The notes under the pieces are model-generated. The model had not been told where the DNA came from. It saw only the letters and a program-made list of their open reading frames with translations, and made no database searches. Positions 8,619 through 17,393 of a stretch of 64,000 bases of DNA are shown here, piece by piece (the first letter of the stretch is position 1; every line of letters starts with the position of its first letter). The position numbers and the translations under genes are program-made. Source of the DNA: Pedobacter sp. Bi126 (lineage in GTDB: Bacteria; Bacteroidota; Bacteroidia; Sphingobacteriales; Sphingobacteriaceae). The stretch covers positions 806,001 through 870,000 of the forward strand of contig NZ_CAKKMS010000004.1 of the NCBI RefSeq assembly GCF_918698245.1. The letters run 5' to 3'.

Positions 8619-11288
8619 ATGCCGAAACCGAGAAGACACCTATATTTATTGCCTGCATTATTTTTCTGTAGTAGCCTTTTTGCTCAAGTTAAAGGGCAAT
8701 CTTTACCCTATAAAAATCCGAAATTAAGTGTCGATTTGAGGGTAAAAGACCTCATTTCGAGAATGACACCGGAAGAGAAATTCTGGCAGTTATTTATGAT
8801 TCCTGGAGATGTTACAACTGAAAATAAGACACAATTTAAAAACGGTATTTTTGGTTTGCAGGTAAGTGCTGCTGCCCAGGGAAGTGGTAATGCACAACAA
8901 ATGTTAACCTATAATACCTCTGAAGATGGACTTTCTCTGGCTAAAAAAGTAAATGAAATTCAAAAATTTTTTGTTGAGGAAACCCGTTTGGGCATTCCCA
9001 TCATTCCATTTGATGAGGCTTTACACGGTTTGGTTAGGCAAGGTGCTACTGCTTTTCCACAATCAATTGGTTTAGCTGCAAGTTTCGATACTACTTTAGT
9101 AGCCAAAATTGGTACCGCTATTGCCAATGAGGCAAGGGCACGCGGTTTGAGAGATCTTTTGGCGCCTGTAATCAATATGGCTACAGATGTAAGATGGGGC
9201 AGGGTAGAAGAAACCTATGGAGAAGACCCTTATCTAACAACTGTAATAGGGCATGCTTTTATGAATGCCATAGAAAGGCAGAATATCATTGTTACCCCAA
9301 AACATTTTATTGCCAATGTTGGCGATGGCGGGCGGGATAGCTACCCGATAGAGATGGATAAACATTTTTTAGAAGAAATCCACTTTCCAGCATTTAAAGA
9401 TGGGGTTAAAAATATAGGTATCCGTTCATTAATGACTTCCTATAACAGCGTTTTTGGTACTCCGGCAACCTCAAATAAATGGCTGCTCACCACTAAACTA
9501 AAAACAGAATGGGGTTTTAAAGGTTTCGTAATTTCTGATGCAGGTGCAGTTGGAGGTGCCAATGTATTACATTTTACAGCTAAAGATTATAAAGATGCTA
9601 CGGCGCAATCGATTAATGCCGGCCTTGATGTAATCTTCCAGGTAGATTATAATCATTATAAACTTTTTCTGCCCGCATTTTTAGATGGTGGCATTCCCAA
9701 ATCGAGAATAGATGATGCATTGTCAAGGGTGCTGAAAGCTAAATTCGAGCTGGGGCTGTTTGAACATCCTTACGTGGATGAAAGTATTGCTGAAAAGATG
9801 CTAAGCGATCAAAGTAATCACAATCTCGCCAAAGAGGCCGCTTTAAAATCTTTTGTGCTCCTGAAAAATGATAACAACACGCTTCCTTTAAAAAGTGAAA
9901 AGCAGATCTTACTGGTAGGGGAAGATGCAATTGAAGCCAGATTAGGTGGCTACAGCGGTACCGGAAACAATAAGATAAATATATTGGAGGGCTTAAAAAA
10001 TGCCGTATCCAATAACGTTAAGGTTAATTATGTAAAGGGCAGTAGCCGGGAACTGCAATCTTATATTCCGGTAGATAGCCAGTTTCTTTCTGCCAATCAG
10101 AAAGCAGGATTAATAGGAAACTATTACAAAGGGCTTCAGTTCTCAGGGAAACCCGTTAAAGAAGTAAATGATAAGGCGGTTAATTTCAGTTGGACATTGT
10201 ACCCGCCAGACGAGCAGCTCCAATTGGATGATTATTCGGTAAGGTGGGCCGGTAAAATTAAGGTGCCACAAAATGTTGATGTTAATATCGGATTGGAGGG
10301 AAACGATGGTTACCGATTATACCTGGATAACCAGTTACTTATCGATAATTGGGATAAAAAATCATTCAATACGAAAACCGTTCCATTTCATTTCGAGAAA
10401 AATAAGGAGTATGCAATTAAGGTCGAATTTTATGAGCCTAAAGGCAATGGTAAAATCAAACTGATCTGGGATTATAATATCAAGAAATCAAACGAAATAG
10501 CCGATGCAGTTGCTGCGGCAAAAAATAACGATGCAATTGTATTTGTTGCAGGTATAAAAGAAGGGGAGTTTTTAGATCGGGCGATGTTAAACCTGCCTGG
10601 TAATCAAGAAATGCTACTGGAGGAACTCGCAAAAACCGGGAAACCTATTATTGTGGTATTAACCGGTGGAAGTGCCATTAATATGCAGCCTTGGTTAAAT
10701 AAAGTAAATGCAGTTTTAGATGTTTGGTACCCAGGCGAAGCAGGCGGTAGCGCCATTGCAGATGTACTACTTGGCAAGGTAAATCCATCAGGTAAACTTC
10801 CAATTACTTACCCGATAGATGAATCACAGTTACCGTTGGTTTACAACCATAAACCTACGGGAAGAGGCGATGATTATAACAACTTAAGCGGCGAACCACT
10901 TTTTCCATTTGGATATGGATTAAGTTATACCAACTTTTCTTACCACAATTTGAAGTTTAACCGTAAAAGTATTGCTAAAAATGAAAACGCTAATTTAAGC
11001 TTCGAGCTTAAAAATACGGGCAATTACGATGGTGAAGAAGTGGTGCAGTTGTATATGAGACCTTTGTTGAGCAAATTGGCGCAGCCAGTTCTTGCATTGA
11101 GGGCTTTTCAGAGGGTACATTTAAAGGTTGGCGAAACAAAGGTAATTTCATTCAAACTGGATAAAGAGGTGCTGCAAACACTCAATATCAATAATGTATG
11201 GGAAGTAGCTCCTGGGGAATATAGGATTATGATCGGATCATCAAGTAAATCACTTTATTTAAAAGATAACTTAACTGTTAAGCCTTAA
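8619..11288 (+). CDS. Exported GH3 beta-glycosidase with PA14 and Fn3-like domains
   Basis: 889 residues, signal peptide ending around residue 22. Domain order: GH3 (beta/alpha)8 barrel (about 30-380) with TPKHF at 226-230 and nucleophile D307 in FVISDAG, then the alpha/beta sandwich domain, which is interrupted by a PA14 domain (about 475-625, with NYYKG, GNDGYRLYLDN and LIDNW), then a fibronectin III-like C-terminus from about 785. The family cleaves beta-linked glucose, xylose or related sugars from non-reducing ends; PA14 in this position usually shapes substrate choice. Only 2 bp separate it from the GH29 gene. Exact substrate cannot be read from the sequence. Confidence 0.9.
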   Translation: MPKPRRHLYLLPALFFCSSLFAQVKGQSLPYKNPKLSVDLRVKDLISRMTPEEKFWQLFMIPGDVTTENKTQFKNGIFGLQVSAAAQGSGNAQQMLTYNTSEDGLSLAKKVNEIQKFFVEETRLGIPIIPFDEALHGLVRQGATAFPQSIGLAASFDTTLVAKIGTAIANEARARGLRDLLAPVINMATDVRWGRVEETYGEDPYLTTVIGHAFMNAIERQNIIVTPKHFIANVGDGGRDSYPIEMDKHFLEEIHFPAFKDGVKNIGIRSLMTSYNSVFGTPATSNKWLLTTKLKTEWGFKGFVISDAGAVGGANVLHFTAKDYKDATAQSINAGLDVIFQVDYNHYKLFLPAFLDGGIPKSRIDDALSRVLKAKFELGLFEHPYVDESIAEKMLSDQSNHNLAKEAALKSFVLLKNDNNTLPLKSEKQILLVGEDAIEARLGGYSGTGNNKINILEGLKNAVSNNVKVNYVKGSSRELQSYIPVDSQFLSANQKAGLIGNYYKGLQFSGKPVKEVNDKAVNFSWTLYPPDEQLQLDDYSVRWAGKIKVPQNVDVNIGLEGNDGYRLYLDNQLLIDNWDKKSFNTKTVPFHFEKNKEYAIKVEFYEPKGNGKIKLIWDYNIKKSNEIADAVAAAKNNDAIVFVAGIKEGEFLDRAMLNLPGNQEMLLEELAKTGKPIIVVLTGGSAINMQPWLNKVNAVLDVWYPGEAGGSAIADVLLGKVNPSGKLPITYPIDESQLPLVYNHKPTGRGDDYNNLSGEPLFPFGYGLSYTNFSYHNLKFNRKSIAKNENANLSFELKNTGNYDGEEVVQLYMRPLLSKLAQPVLALRAFQRVHLKVGETKVISFKLDKEVLQTLNINNVWEVAPGEYRIMIGSSSKSLYLKDNLTVKP

Positions 11289-11328
11289 AAAAATACATCC
11301 TATGGTATAAACAATATCATTAATAGTT

Positions 11329-11363
11329 GCCGCAAATTCTGGTTAAATCTGCGGCTTTTTTTA
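11329..11363 (+). terminator. Intrinsic terminator of the glycan/oxidative gene cluster
   Basis: GCCGCA (11329-11334) pairs with TGCGGC (11350-11355) and a run of Ts follows, 40 bp after the GH3 stop codon. Confidence 0.75.
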
Positions 11364-11572
11364 TTCTAATCCGTGTTTTCTTACGTCCGTCCTCCTGAAT
11401 TTATTTCAGGATCTATTGAAGCGGTAGAATGACGAACTCACCTAAGTGTCTTTGCCGCGGAAACACGGAAAACATGAAATTTTTATTCGGCTGCCATCCT
11501 GAGGGTTAATTTATTCTATAAAAATCAATATAAATGACATAGAAGTTCAAGGAGATAGTCTCCCCCTAGTTT

Positions 11573-11658
11573 TCGTCATTTCGAGCGGAGTGCAACGCAG
11601 TCGAGAAATCTGCCTAGATAGATCTCTCCATTTCGCTGCGCTCCAGTCGAGATGACGA
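11573..11658. repeat. REP-like imperfect hairpin with TCGTCAT ends
   Basis: The left arm begins TCGTCATTTCGAGCGGAG and the right arm ends CTCCAGTCGAGATGACGA, so the arms are imperfectly complementary over about 35 bases. A right half of the same element recurs at 62914-62957. Confidence 0.7.
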
Positions 11659-11779
11659 TCATTCTATTGGAGTCTGCCAAGTAACGTAGCCGAAGGATCT
11701 TTAAGGAAAAATAGAATTGCTACATCCAACTCTGCGAACTTCGTGCTTTCTTCTCAGCGCCCTTTGCGGTTAAATGAAG

Positions 11780-12865
11780 TTATTTTAATTCTTCTATCCC
11801 TAACTTCACTGCAAGTTCATTCAGATCCTTCACCACAACATCAATGATCGGAATACCGCTGATTTTCCTTTCCTGCTCAAATTCATGTTCAGGTTCGCCA
11901 GGGATGATTACCTTTTTATCAGGATCTATTGTTTTTGCACTTTTAAAGCGTTCTATCCAATTATCTAAATGATCTTTGAAGTCTGCAGCTGGTCTGAAAC
12001 CATCTACGCGCATAGCGCCTAAAAAGTGGCCAAGTCCTTCGCCAACCGGATTGGCCGATGGTTCTAAGAAAGCCACAAAAGGAGGCACCCAAGGGCCATA
12101 ATTCGCGCCAGATAACACCGCTGATAAAATATCGACCGTAGCACTCAATCCATAACCTTTATGACTGCCATGATCTTTATCGCTGCCCAAAGGAAGGAGC
12201 GAACCGCCGTTTTTTAATTCGTTCGGATCAGTAGAGTTTTCTCCGTTTTTGTCCTGAACCCAGCCATCTGGGATACTTTTATTTGCCCTCTGGGCAATTT
12301 CCAGTTTTCCGTTTGCTGCCGCTGCTGTGGCCATATCTACAATTACCGGTGGGTATTTCCCTGCTGGGAAAGCATAACACATGGGGTTTGTACCCAATAA
12401 ACGTTCGTTAGCATAAGTAGGGGCTACCAAAGGGCTTGCATTGGTCATACTGATTCCGATCATATCCTTTTCTACCGCCATTAAACCATGGTAACCTGCA
12501 ATACCGAAGTGATTGGAATTTTTAACCGATACCCATCCGCTACCGTATTTTTCTGCTTTTTCTATAGCAACTTTCATGGCAAATGGTGCAACCACTAAGC
12601 CTAAACCTGCATCGCCATCTACAGTGGCAGTAGTAGGTGTTTCATGTACGATTTTAATATTGGGTGTCGCATTTATTCTTTTCTTTTCCCAAAGGTGTAC
12701 ATAACCGCTTAAACGGGCAACGCCATGCGAGTCGATTCCACGTAAATCTGAACGGATTAATACATCGGTTGCTAAATCGGCATGCTCATCAGAACAGCCC
12801 ATTTTTTTAAAAACGCTAAAGGTAAAAGCTCTAAGATTGGTTTCTGTAAAAGTGATGAAGTTCAT
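11780..12865 (-). CDS. Ldh-family NAD(P)-dependent dehydrogenase (malate/L-lactate/ureidoglycolate type)
   Basis: 361 residues. The N-terminal RSDLRGIDSHGVARL, the central SNHFGIAGYH, GTNPMCYAFP and the HKGYGLSATVDILSAVLSG stretch are characteristic of the Ldh_2 / malate dehydrogenase-like fold (type 2), which reduces 2-oxo acids or oxidises 2-hydroxy acids with NAD(P). Family members include malate, lactate, ureidoglycolate and 2,3-diketogulonate dehydrogenases and residues alone do not separate them here. Cytoplasmic, no signal peptide. It lies downstream of bshC on the same strand but is separated by a perfect 25-bp-arm hairpin at 12880-12959. Confidence 0.85.
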   Translation of the reverse strand: MNFITFTETNLRAFTFSVFKKMGCSDEHADLATDVLIRSDLRGIDSHGVARLSGYVHLWEKKRINATPNIKIVHETPTTATVDGDAGLGLVVAPFAMKVAIEKAEKYGSGWVSVKNSNHFGIAGYHGLMAVEKDMIGISMTNASPLVAPTYANERLLGTNPMCYAFPAGKYPPVIVDMATAAAANGKLEIAQRANKSIPDGWVQDKNGENSTDPNELKNGGSLLPLGSDKDHGSHKGYGLSATVDILSAVLSGANYGPWVPPFVAFLEPSANPVGEGLGHFLGAMRVDGFRPAADFKDHLDNWIERFKSAKTIDPDKKVIIPGEPEHEFEQERKISGIPIIDVVVKDLNELAVKLGIEELK

Positions 12866-12879
12866 TTTTTATTTTTTGT

Positions 12880-12959
12880 CGTCATTGCGAGGCACGAAGC
12901 AATCCTACGACTATCGCTAAACTAGGTGCATTAAGATTGCTTCGTGCCTCGCAATGACG
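12880..12959. repeat. REP-like hairpin with perfect 25-bp arms
   Basis: Bases 12880-12904 are exactly complementary to 12935-12959; the left arm begins CGTCATTGCGAGGCACGAAG. The loop is 30 nt. It fills almost the whole gap between the Ldh-family gene and bshC, 14 bp before the Ldh start codon. Confidence 0.9.
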
Positions 12960-12972
12960 GATTATCTAATAA

Positions 12973-14559
12973 TTACGGCAATAAAACAGTAAAATCGCCT
13001 CCCAGTGGTTCGAAGTTTTCTATGCATGAGGAAAGAAAATCTTCTCCATAATTTACATACATGGGTGCAATATTTAAGGTTCTTTCCTGAAGTGCTCCAT
13101 TCGGAAAAAGTCTTTTCTTTACATTATCAATCTGCAGCAATGCCGTTTCATGTTTCCTTTTCTCTCCGCGGAATAGTTTCTTCTCCAGGTTAGCCAATAA
13201 ATGATTGGTCCGCTGTTTTGCTGTATCTGTTGATACAGAAAGCGTTTTATCTATTTTATAGGCATTTAGCTTAATTTGATCGAAAATGCTGTTAATGGCC
13301 CTGGTTTCATCAGCTAAGCTCAATTGGGCAGTTGTATTTCGCTTTACCCAAATGTTTTTTAACGCTTCAACTGGTAAAAATATATCTTCTAAAGAAAAAC
13401 CTAAGTGGTATAAATTCTGCGCACTGCGTTTATCAATCAATAAAGCTGAGTTACGAAGCAATAAAACCGGGAAATCAACTTTATAAAAGTCGAAATTTGC
13501 CTTTAACTGCATCCAGTAAGCTACTTCTGCACCGCCACCTATGTAAGCAATGTTTGGCAAAATCACTTCCTGGTACATGGGCCGCATTACTACATTCGGA
13601 CTAAAACGCTCGGGATATGATTCGATTTCGGCTTTTAGTTCCGTTTCCGTAAAACTAATGTCTGTATGATTTACAATGTATTTTCCTTTTTCGAAGATCA
13701 AACGCTCACGCAGATTGTCGATAAGGTAAAAGAAATTAATATCACGGCCATTCACCTGGGTTTTATAGCCTAAGTCCTCCAGATTTTTCGAACTATTTTC
13801 AATATTTTTTGCACTATTATGCTGAATGATATCTTCGGTAATGATATCCGCGAATTGCTTTTTTAGTTGTGTATCATCAGCATTCACAATCACCAGGCCA
13901 TATTTCTCGAACAAGTTATTTACTAGGAACCTGGTGGCATCGGCTAAATTATCGTGTTGTAAATAGGCCTGTTCTACCAATTTGGCAATTCGTTTTCCGT
14001 TTTTAGAGATCCCAAGGTATCCTTTATAAGCCGTTACTGCTGCGGCAACGGTTTTGGTGCTTAGTCTTCCGGTGGCGCCATTGGTTTGCTGTATCCAACT
14101 GATGTTCTTTTCATCAACACTTACATGGTTAATTTCATCAAAATCGTGATCCTCTGTTGCCATCCAATAAACCGGAACAAAATTTTTATCGGGATGTGCC
14201 ATTTTTAACTCGATGGCTAAATTAATGGTGGTTACAATTTTGTAAATAAAATAAAGTGGACCAGTAAATAAATTCAATTGGTGGCCCGTTGTAACCGTAA
14301 AGGTGTTCGCTGAACCTAAAAGTTCTATGTTTTTGGTAACCGATTTATTGGGCTGTAAATGTTGGTATTGATCTTGTAAAACCTGAACTAAAGTTTCTCT
14401 ATTGCCTAAAAAATTTCTATGCTCAATTGCTTTGGCTAAGCCCTCCATATCAGGACGATAGCTATAAAAAGCTTTAAGCTGATTTTCGTCGTTAATATAA
14501 TCTAAAACCAGTTTTGAAAATGATCCGGTTTCCTGATATGAGATATATTTTGCCTGCAT
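12973..14559 (-). CDS. bshC: Bacillithiol biosynthesis cysteine-adding enzyme BshC
   Basis: 528 residues, the usual length for BshC. The N-terminal YISYQETGSFSKLVLDYI, the TVTTGHQLNLFTGPLYFIYK block near 92-111, the WMATEDHDFDEINH block and the C-terminal half with a long helical segment match this family. BshC joins cysteine to glucosamine-malate, the last step to bacillithiol, a low-molecular-weight thiol that replaces glutathione in many Firmicutes and Bacteroidetes. Other bsh genes are not in the window. Start chosen at the ATG 14559 following an AT-poor gap; no strong ribosome site visible. Confidence 0.92.
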   Translation of the reverse strand: MQAKYISYQETGSFSKLVLDYINDENQLKAFYSYRPDMEGLAKAIEHRNFLGNRETLVQVLQDQYQHLQPNKSVTKNIELLGSANTFTVTTGHQLNLFTGPLYFIYKIVTTINLAIELKMAHPDKNFVPVYWMATEDHDFDEINHVSVDEKNISWIQQTNGATGRLSTKTVAAAVTAYKGYLGISKNGKRIAKLVEQAYLQHDNLADATRFLVNNLFEKYGLVIVNADDTQLKKQFADIITEDIIQHNSAKNIENSSKNLEDLGYKTQVNGRDINFFYLIDNLRERLIFEKGKYIVNHTDISFTETELKAEIESYPERFSPNVVMRPMYQEVILPNIAYIGGGAEVAYWMQLKANFDFYKVDFPVLLLRNSALLIDKRSAQNLYHLGFSLEDIFLPVEALKNIWVKRNTTAQLSLADETRAINSIFDQIKLNAYKIDKTLSVSTDTAKQRTNHLLANLEKKLFRGEKRKHETALLQIDNVKKRLFPNGALQERTLNIAPMYVNYGEDFLSSCIENFEPLGGDFTVLLP

Positions 14560-14872
14560 GATGTGCGAAAGTAATGCAATTTAAGGATAATCGTAAAGTC
14601 GCGCCACTATTTTACAATTGTTAAATAATTTTTTGCCACGCCCACCTTGCCATCAAGGTCATTAAGTTAAGAGTTTTTAACCACAGATGGACACAAATAA
14701 ACACAGATGTTTATATCTGTGTGCATCCTAATTTATCTGTGGTTAAATTGTGTTTACCCATGAGCATGGCATAACTAAGGACATTGGCCTTGCTCTTCGG
14801 GCACGGAAGCACAGAAACTCCATATGGTTGCCCTCCTGAGCGGAGTCGAAGGATCTTTAGGATACAAAATAA
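14560..14872. other. 313-bp intergenic region with nested inverted repeats
   Basis: No gene seen. Bases 14677-14688 (TTAACCACAGAT) pair exactly with 14735-14746, and inside them 14701-14708 pairs exactly with 14715-14722, making a nested hairpin. A half-REP word (CCTGAGCGGAGTCGAAGGAT) occurs near 14835. Confidence 0.65.
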
Positions 14873-16717
14873 TTAAAGATTGCTTTCTATCGCGCCAACT
14901 TTTTCGCGGTACAAATCAATCGGGCTATCTAAAAGTACTGCAATTACGGTTAATTCGGGATCTAGTTTGTCTTTAGGCACCGGAATGTAAACAATGCCCG
15001 GTATTTTGCTCCAATACAGTTTGTTATAAATTTCGTGTGGTAGCATGGTACCTTCACCCACAATCCTGATCCTGCTGATGTTGTTTTTTAAACCTTTAAT
15101 GGCAATTGGCCCGGTTGGCGTGCCTTCTACAAATAAGTAAAGGGTTTGTTTATCTGCAGAAAGGACCGTATTGCCTTGGTAATGTCCTGACGGAATTCCC
15201 CCCGTTGTTTTGTATAGCGCCTCTGCATTTTTGATTACCCAGTTGCTAATATTTTGATCTGCGTTTTTAATTCCAGGGTTAAAGTCTAAGCCATCAGCAG
15301 TTAAACCTGTATTTTGAAATACATTTATACCTGCATTTAAGTTAATGGCCAGCCTGTTCAGATTTAAGTTGGTTAAACCCCGTTGTTTGGGCGCAGCATA
15401 TAAGTCTGCCAGCGAAAGGGTTTTCTGTTTGTCTTCAACGAGCTGAATAGGGCCGTTTAATGATACTTTTAGAACGGTTACATCGCTGTCAAAATCTGCT
15501 TCCTTAAAATTAAGGAGATAATCTGTTTCATTTAGCTTAATTGTATATGGCTGTGCTTTGCTGCCAACTACTTCAATGTTGTTTATTTTTGATTTTATAC
15601 CTGATAGTAAAATCCCGTTTTCGGTTTTGTAATCGAGATACAGGTACAGTACATCTTTGTTTTTGGATAAGGTAGTTTTACCGATAATATGCCCATCTGG
15701 GATCCCTGCCTGTGTATCATAAATGGCCTCTGCATGTTTCTTGGTCCAGCGGCCTAAATCTTTTAAAATTTTAACCTGTTCTGGCGCAATGGTTCCATCT
15801 GCTTTTGGTCCAATATCAAGCAATAAGTTACCGCCCATGCTGAAACAATCAACCAGGGTGCGGATGATCATGTTTGATGATTTATAATGATTGTCATAAG
15901 GCTGATAGCCCCACGAATCATTCATGGTGTAACAAAGTTCCCATTCTGGTGAGTTTGGTTTTACAACGGGAACACCTTGCTCCGGTGTATCATAATCGCC
16001 ATGTCCGTTTAAGCGAGAGTTGATAATGATATTTTGATTTACCTTGCGTAAGTTCGATAGTATATTTTTGGCCTGCCATTCTTCTCCCGTATGCTCCCAA
16101 TCGCCATCAAACCATACCAGATCAGGATTATATTTGGCCGAAAGTTCGTTTAACTGCCCTTGAAAATAATTTTGGAATTTTTTAAAGCGTAAAGGATCCT
16201 GTTTATAATCATAACGTTTCCTGTCGCGGGTAAAACCATCATAATCCGGGTAGCTCCAATCAGGTAAAGAAAAATATAGCCCTGTTTTAAGCCCCGATTT
16301 TTTAAGTTCGGCCACAAATGGAGTGATTAAATCTTTTTTAGCAGTACTATTTTTTAATGTGGTAGTGGCTAAGGGAGCTTTACTATCCCAAAGGGCCACG
16401 CCGTCATGGTGTTTGGTCGTAATTACCGCATATTTAGCACCGCTTTCTTTAATTAAGTTTACCCATTCTTCCGGTTTGTACTTTGCAGCGGTAAAACCAT
16501 CAAGCTGTTTCATGTATGCATCATGATTGATGTAGTTGTTAAAAAACGACCACGATTCGGAAATTCCATTAACTGAATAAATACCCCAATGGATGAAAAT
16601 ACCCAGTTTGGCATCAGCAAACCATTGCATTTTTTGATCAGAAATTTTTTGTTGAGCAGAAAGCCTGCTGTTGATGAATAGTGAAAATAAAATGATGAAA
16701 AACTTTAAATAACGCAT
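14873..16717 (-). CDS. Exported GH29 alpha-L-fucosidase with duplicated C-terminal domain
   Basis: 614 residues with a signal peptide ending near RLSAQQ. GH29 core: FIHWG with H43, TTKHHDG with H103-H104, DLVWFDGDW with nucleophile D204, and GGNLLLDIGPKADG around 295-308. It is about 140 residues longer than the GH29 enzyme at 7192-8616. The extension contains two copies of one module, about 322-426 and 492-603, each with WxxKxAEA, GIPxGHxxGxTxLSxxKxxLYL and a closing PIxL. It stands alone on the minus strand with repeats on both sides. Expected to remove fucose from glycans outside the cytoplasm. Confidence 0.9.
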   Translation of the reverse strand: MRYLKFFIILFSLFINSRLSAQQKISDQKMQWFADAKLGIFIHWGIYSVNGISESWSFFNNYINHDAYMKQLDGFTAAKYKPEEWVNLIKESGAKYAVITTKHHDGVALWDSKAPLATTTLKNSTAKKDLITPFVAELKKSGLKTGLYFSLPDWSYPDYDGFTRDRKRYDYKQDPLRFKKFQNYFQGQLNELSAKYNPDLVWFDGDWEHTGEEWQAKNILSNLRKVNQNIIINSRLNGHGDYDTPEQGVPVVKPNSPEWELCYTMNDSWGYQPYDNHYKSSNMIIRTLVDCFSMGGNLLLDIGPKADGTIAPEQVKILKDLGRWTKKHAEAIYDTQAGIPDGHIIGKTTLSKNKDVLYLYLDYKTENGILLSGIKSKINNIEVVGSKAQPYTIKLNETDYLLNFKEADFDSDVTVLKVSLNGPIQLVEDKQKTLSLADLYAAPKQRGLTNLNLNRLAINLNAGINVFQNTGLTADGLDFNPGIKNADQNISNWVIKNAEALYKTTGGIPSGHYQGNTVLSADKQTLYLFVEGTPTGPIAIKGLKNNISRIRIVGEGTMLPHEIYNKLYWSKIPGIVYIPVPKDKLDPELTVIAVLLDSPIDLYREKVGAIESNL

Positions 16718-16790
16718 GATCGTGTTTAGTATATCTAAACGTTAAATATAATGTTTTATAGCTGTTTTTTAAACAAAAATTGGCTGTGAA

Positions 16791-16923
16791 GTCAGATGTT
16801 ACCATCTGACTGGAGATTGATTTAGTAAGAAAATTTGTAAATAAGTATTATCATCTGAGTGAAAGGTAACTATAGAAGCACTAAATTAAGAATTCGGTTA
16901 GAGGTCAGCTGGTAACATCTGAC
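16791..16923. repeat. Inverted pair of 20-bp palindromic units
   Basis: 16791-16810 is a hairpin unit (GTCAGATG, loop TTAC, CATCTGAC). 16904-16923 is the same unit in reverse orientation with one difference. They enclose 93 bp with no gene, upstream of the GH29 gene. Confidence 0.7.
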
Positions 16924-16994
16924 ATCACATATATCTGTTGATGCGACACCGGACAGATATACTAATAGATTTCCCGACTGCGTTGCACTTCTAT

Positions 16995-17310
16995 CATTGA
17001 CGTTGTTTAACAAGACGCTATTAATCAGCGTTTTAATCGATTTTGCGTTTCCGTCCAGCTAGGCCATAGCACCGTATCCCCGTTCTACTTAAATCCGGCA
17101 TAACAAATTTTTCGGACTGCACTGTTCTAGCTGTACAACTGACTTCAAAAGAAAAATTTTCAGCCGGCATTTTTTGTTTCTTTTTGATGCCAAAAAGAAA
17201 GAGCCCTTCGGCGGCGGCGAGCCGAGGCAAGACCACGCCTTAGGGCAAAAGAAATCAATTAAACGTCACTCATATTGATTTTTATATAATAAATTATCCC
17301 TCAAAATGAC
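16995..17310. repeat. Dispersed repeat, copy A (partner at 44608-44930)
   Basis: Homologous to 44608-44930 in the same orientation from the word CATTGACGTT to a shared right end (ACGTCACTCATATTGATTTT, 17263-17282, then CCCTCA..ATGAC). The core 17143-17233 is identical to 44757-44847 over 91 bp; the flanks are diverged. The core has a hairpin with TTTCTTTTT/AAAAAGAAA arms and a GC-rich block. A short minus-strand frame runs through it but is not judged a gene. Confidence 0.8.
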
Positions 17311-17345
17311 GTCACCCCTTCACAACAAAATTTACCCATAAAAAA

Positions 17346-17371
17346 AGCCGCCCTGAATAATCAGAACGGCT
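17346..17371 (-). terminator. Terminator of the DEAD-box helicase gene
   Basis: AGCCG/CGGCT arms (17346-17350 and 17367-17371) with further G-T pairing inside, followed on the minus strand by a run of seven Ts, 23 bp beyond the stop codon. Confidence 0.75.
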
Positions 17372-17393
17372 GTAAAATATTTGGTTTAGTGAT

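Larger units (their letters stand above)
11289..11779. other. 491-bp intergenic region filled with REP-like palindromes
   Basis: After the terminator no coding frame is convincing. The region holds a small hairpin with arms TCCTGAA/TTCAGGA near 11390-11415, a longer REP-like element at 11573-11658, and half-elements ending in CGAAGGATCTTTA near 11690. It separates two convergent transcription units. Confidence 0.6.

Noticed and set aside
17033..17236. Minus-strand frame containing LPRLAAAEGLFLFG in dispersed repeat copy A (similar at 44524-44883)
   Set aside because: Lies wholly in a repeat; copies differ freely outside the 91-bp core and lengths differ, so protein coding is not supported.
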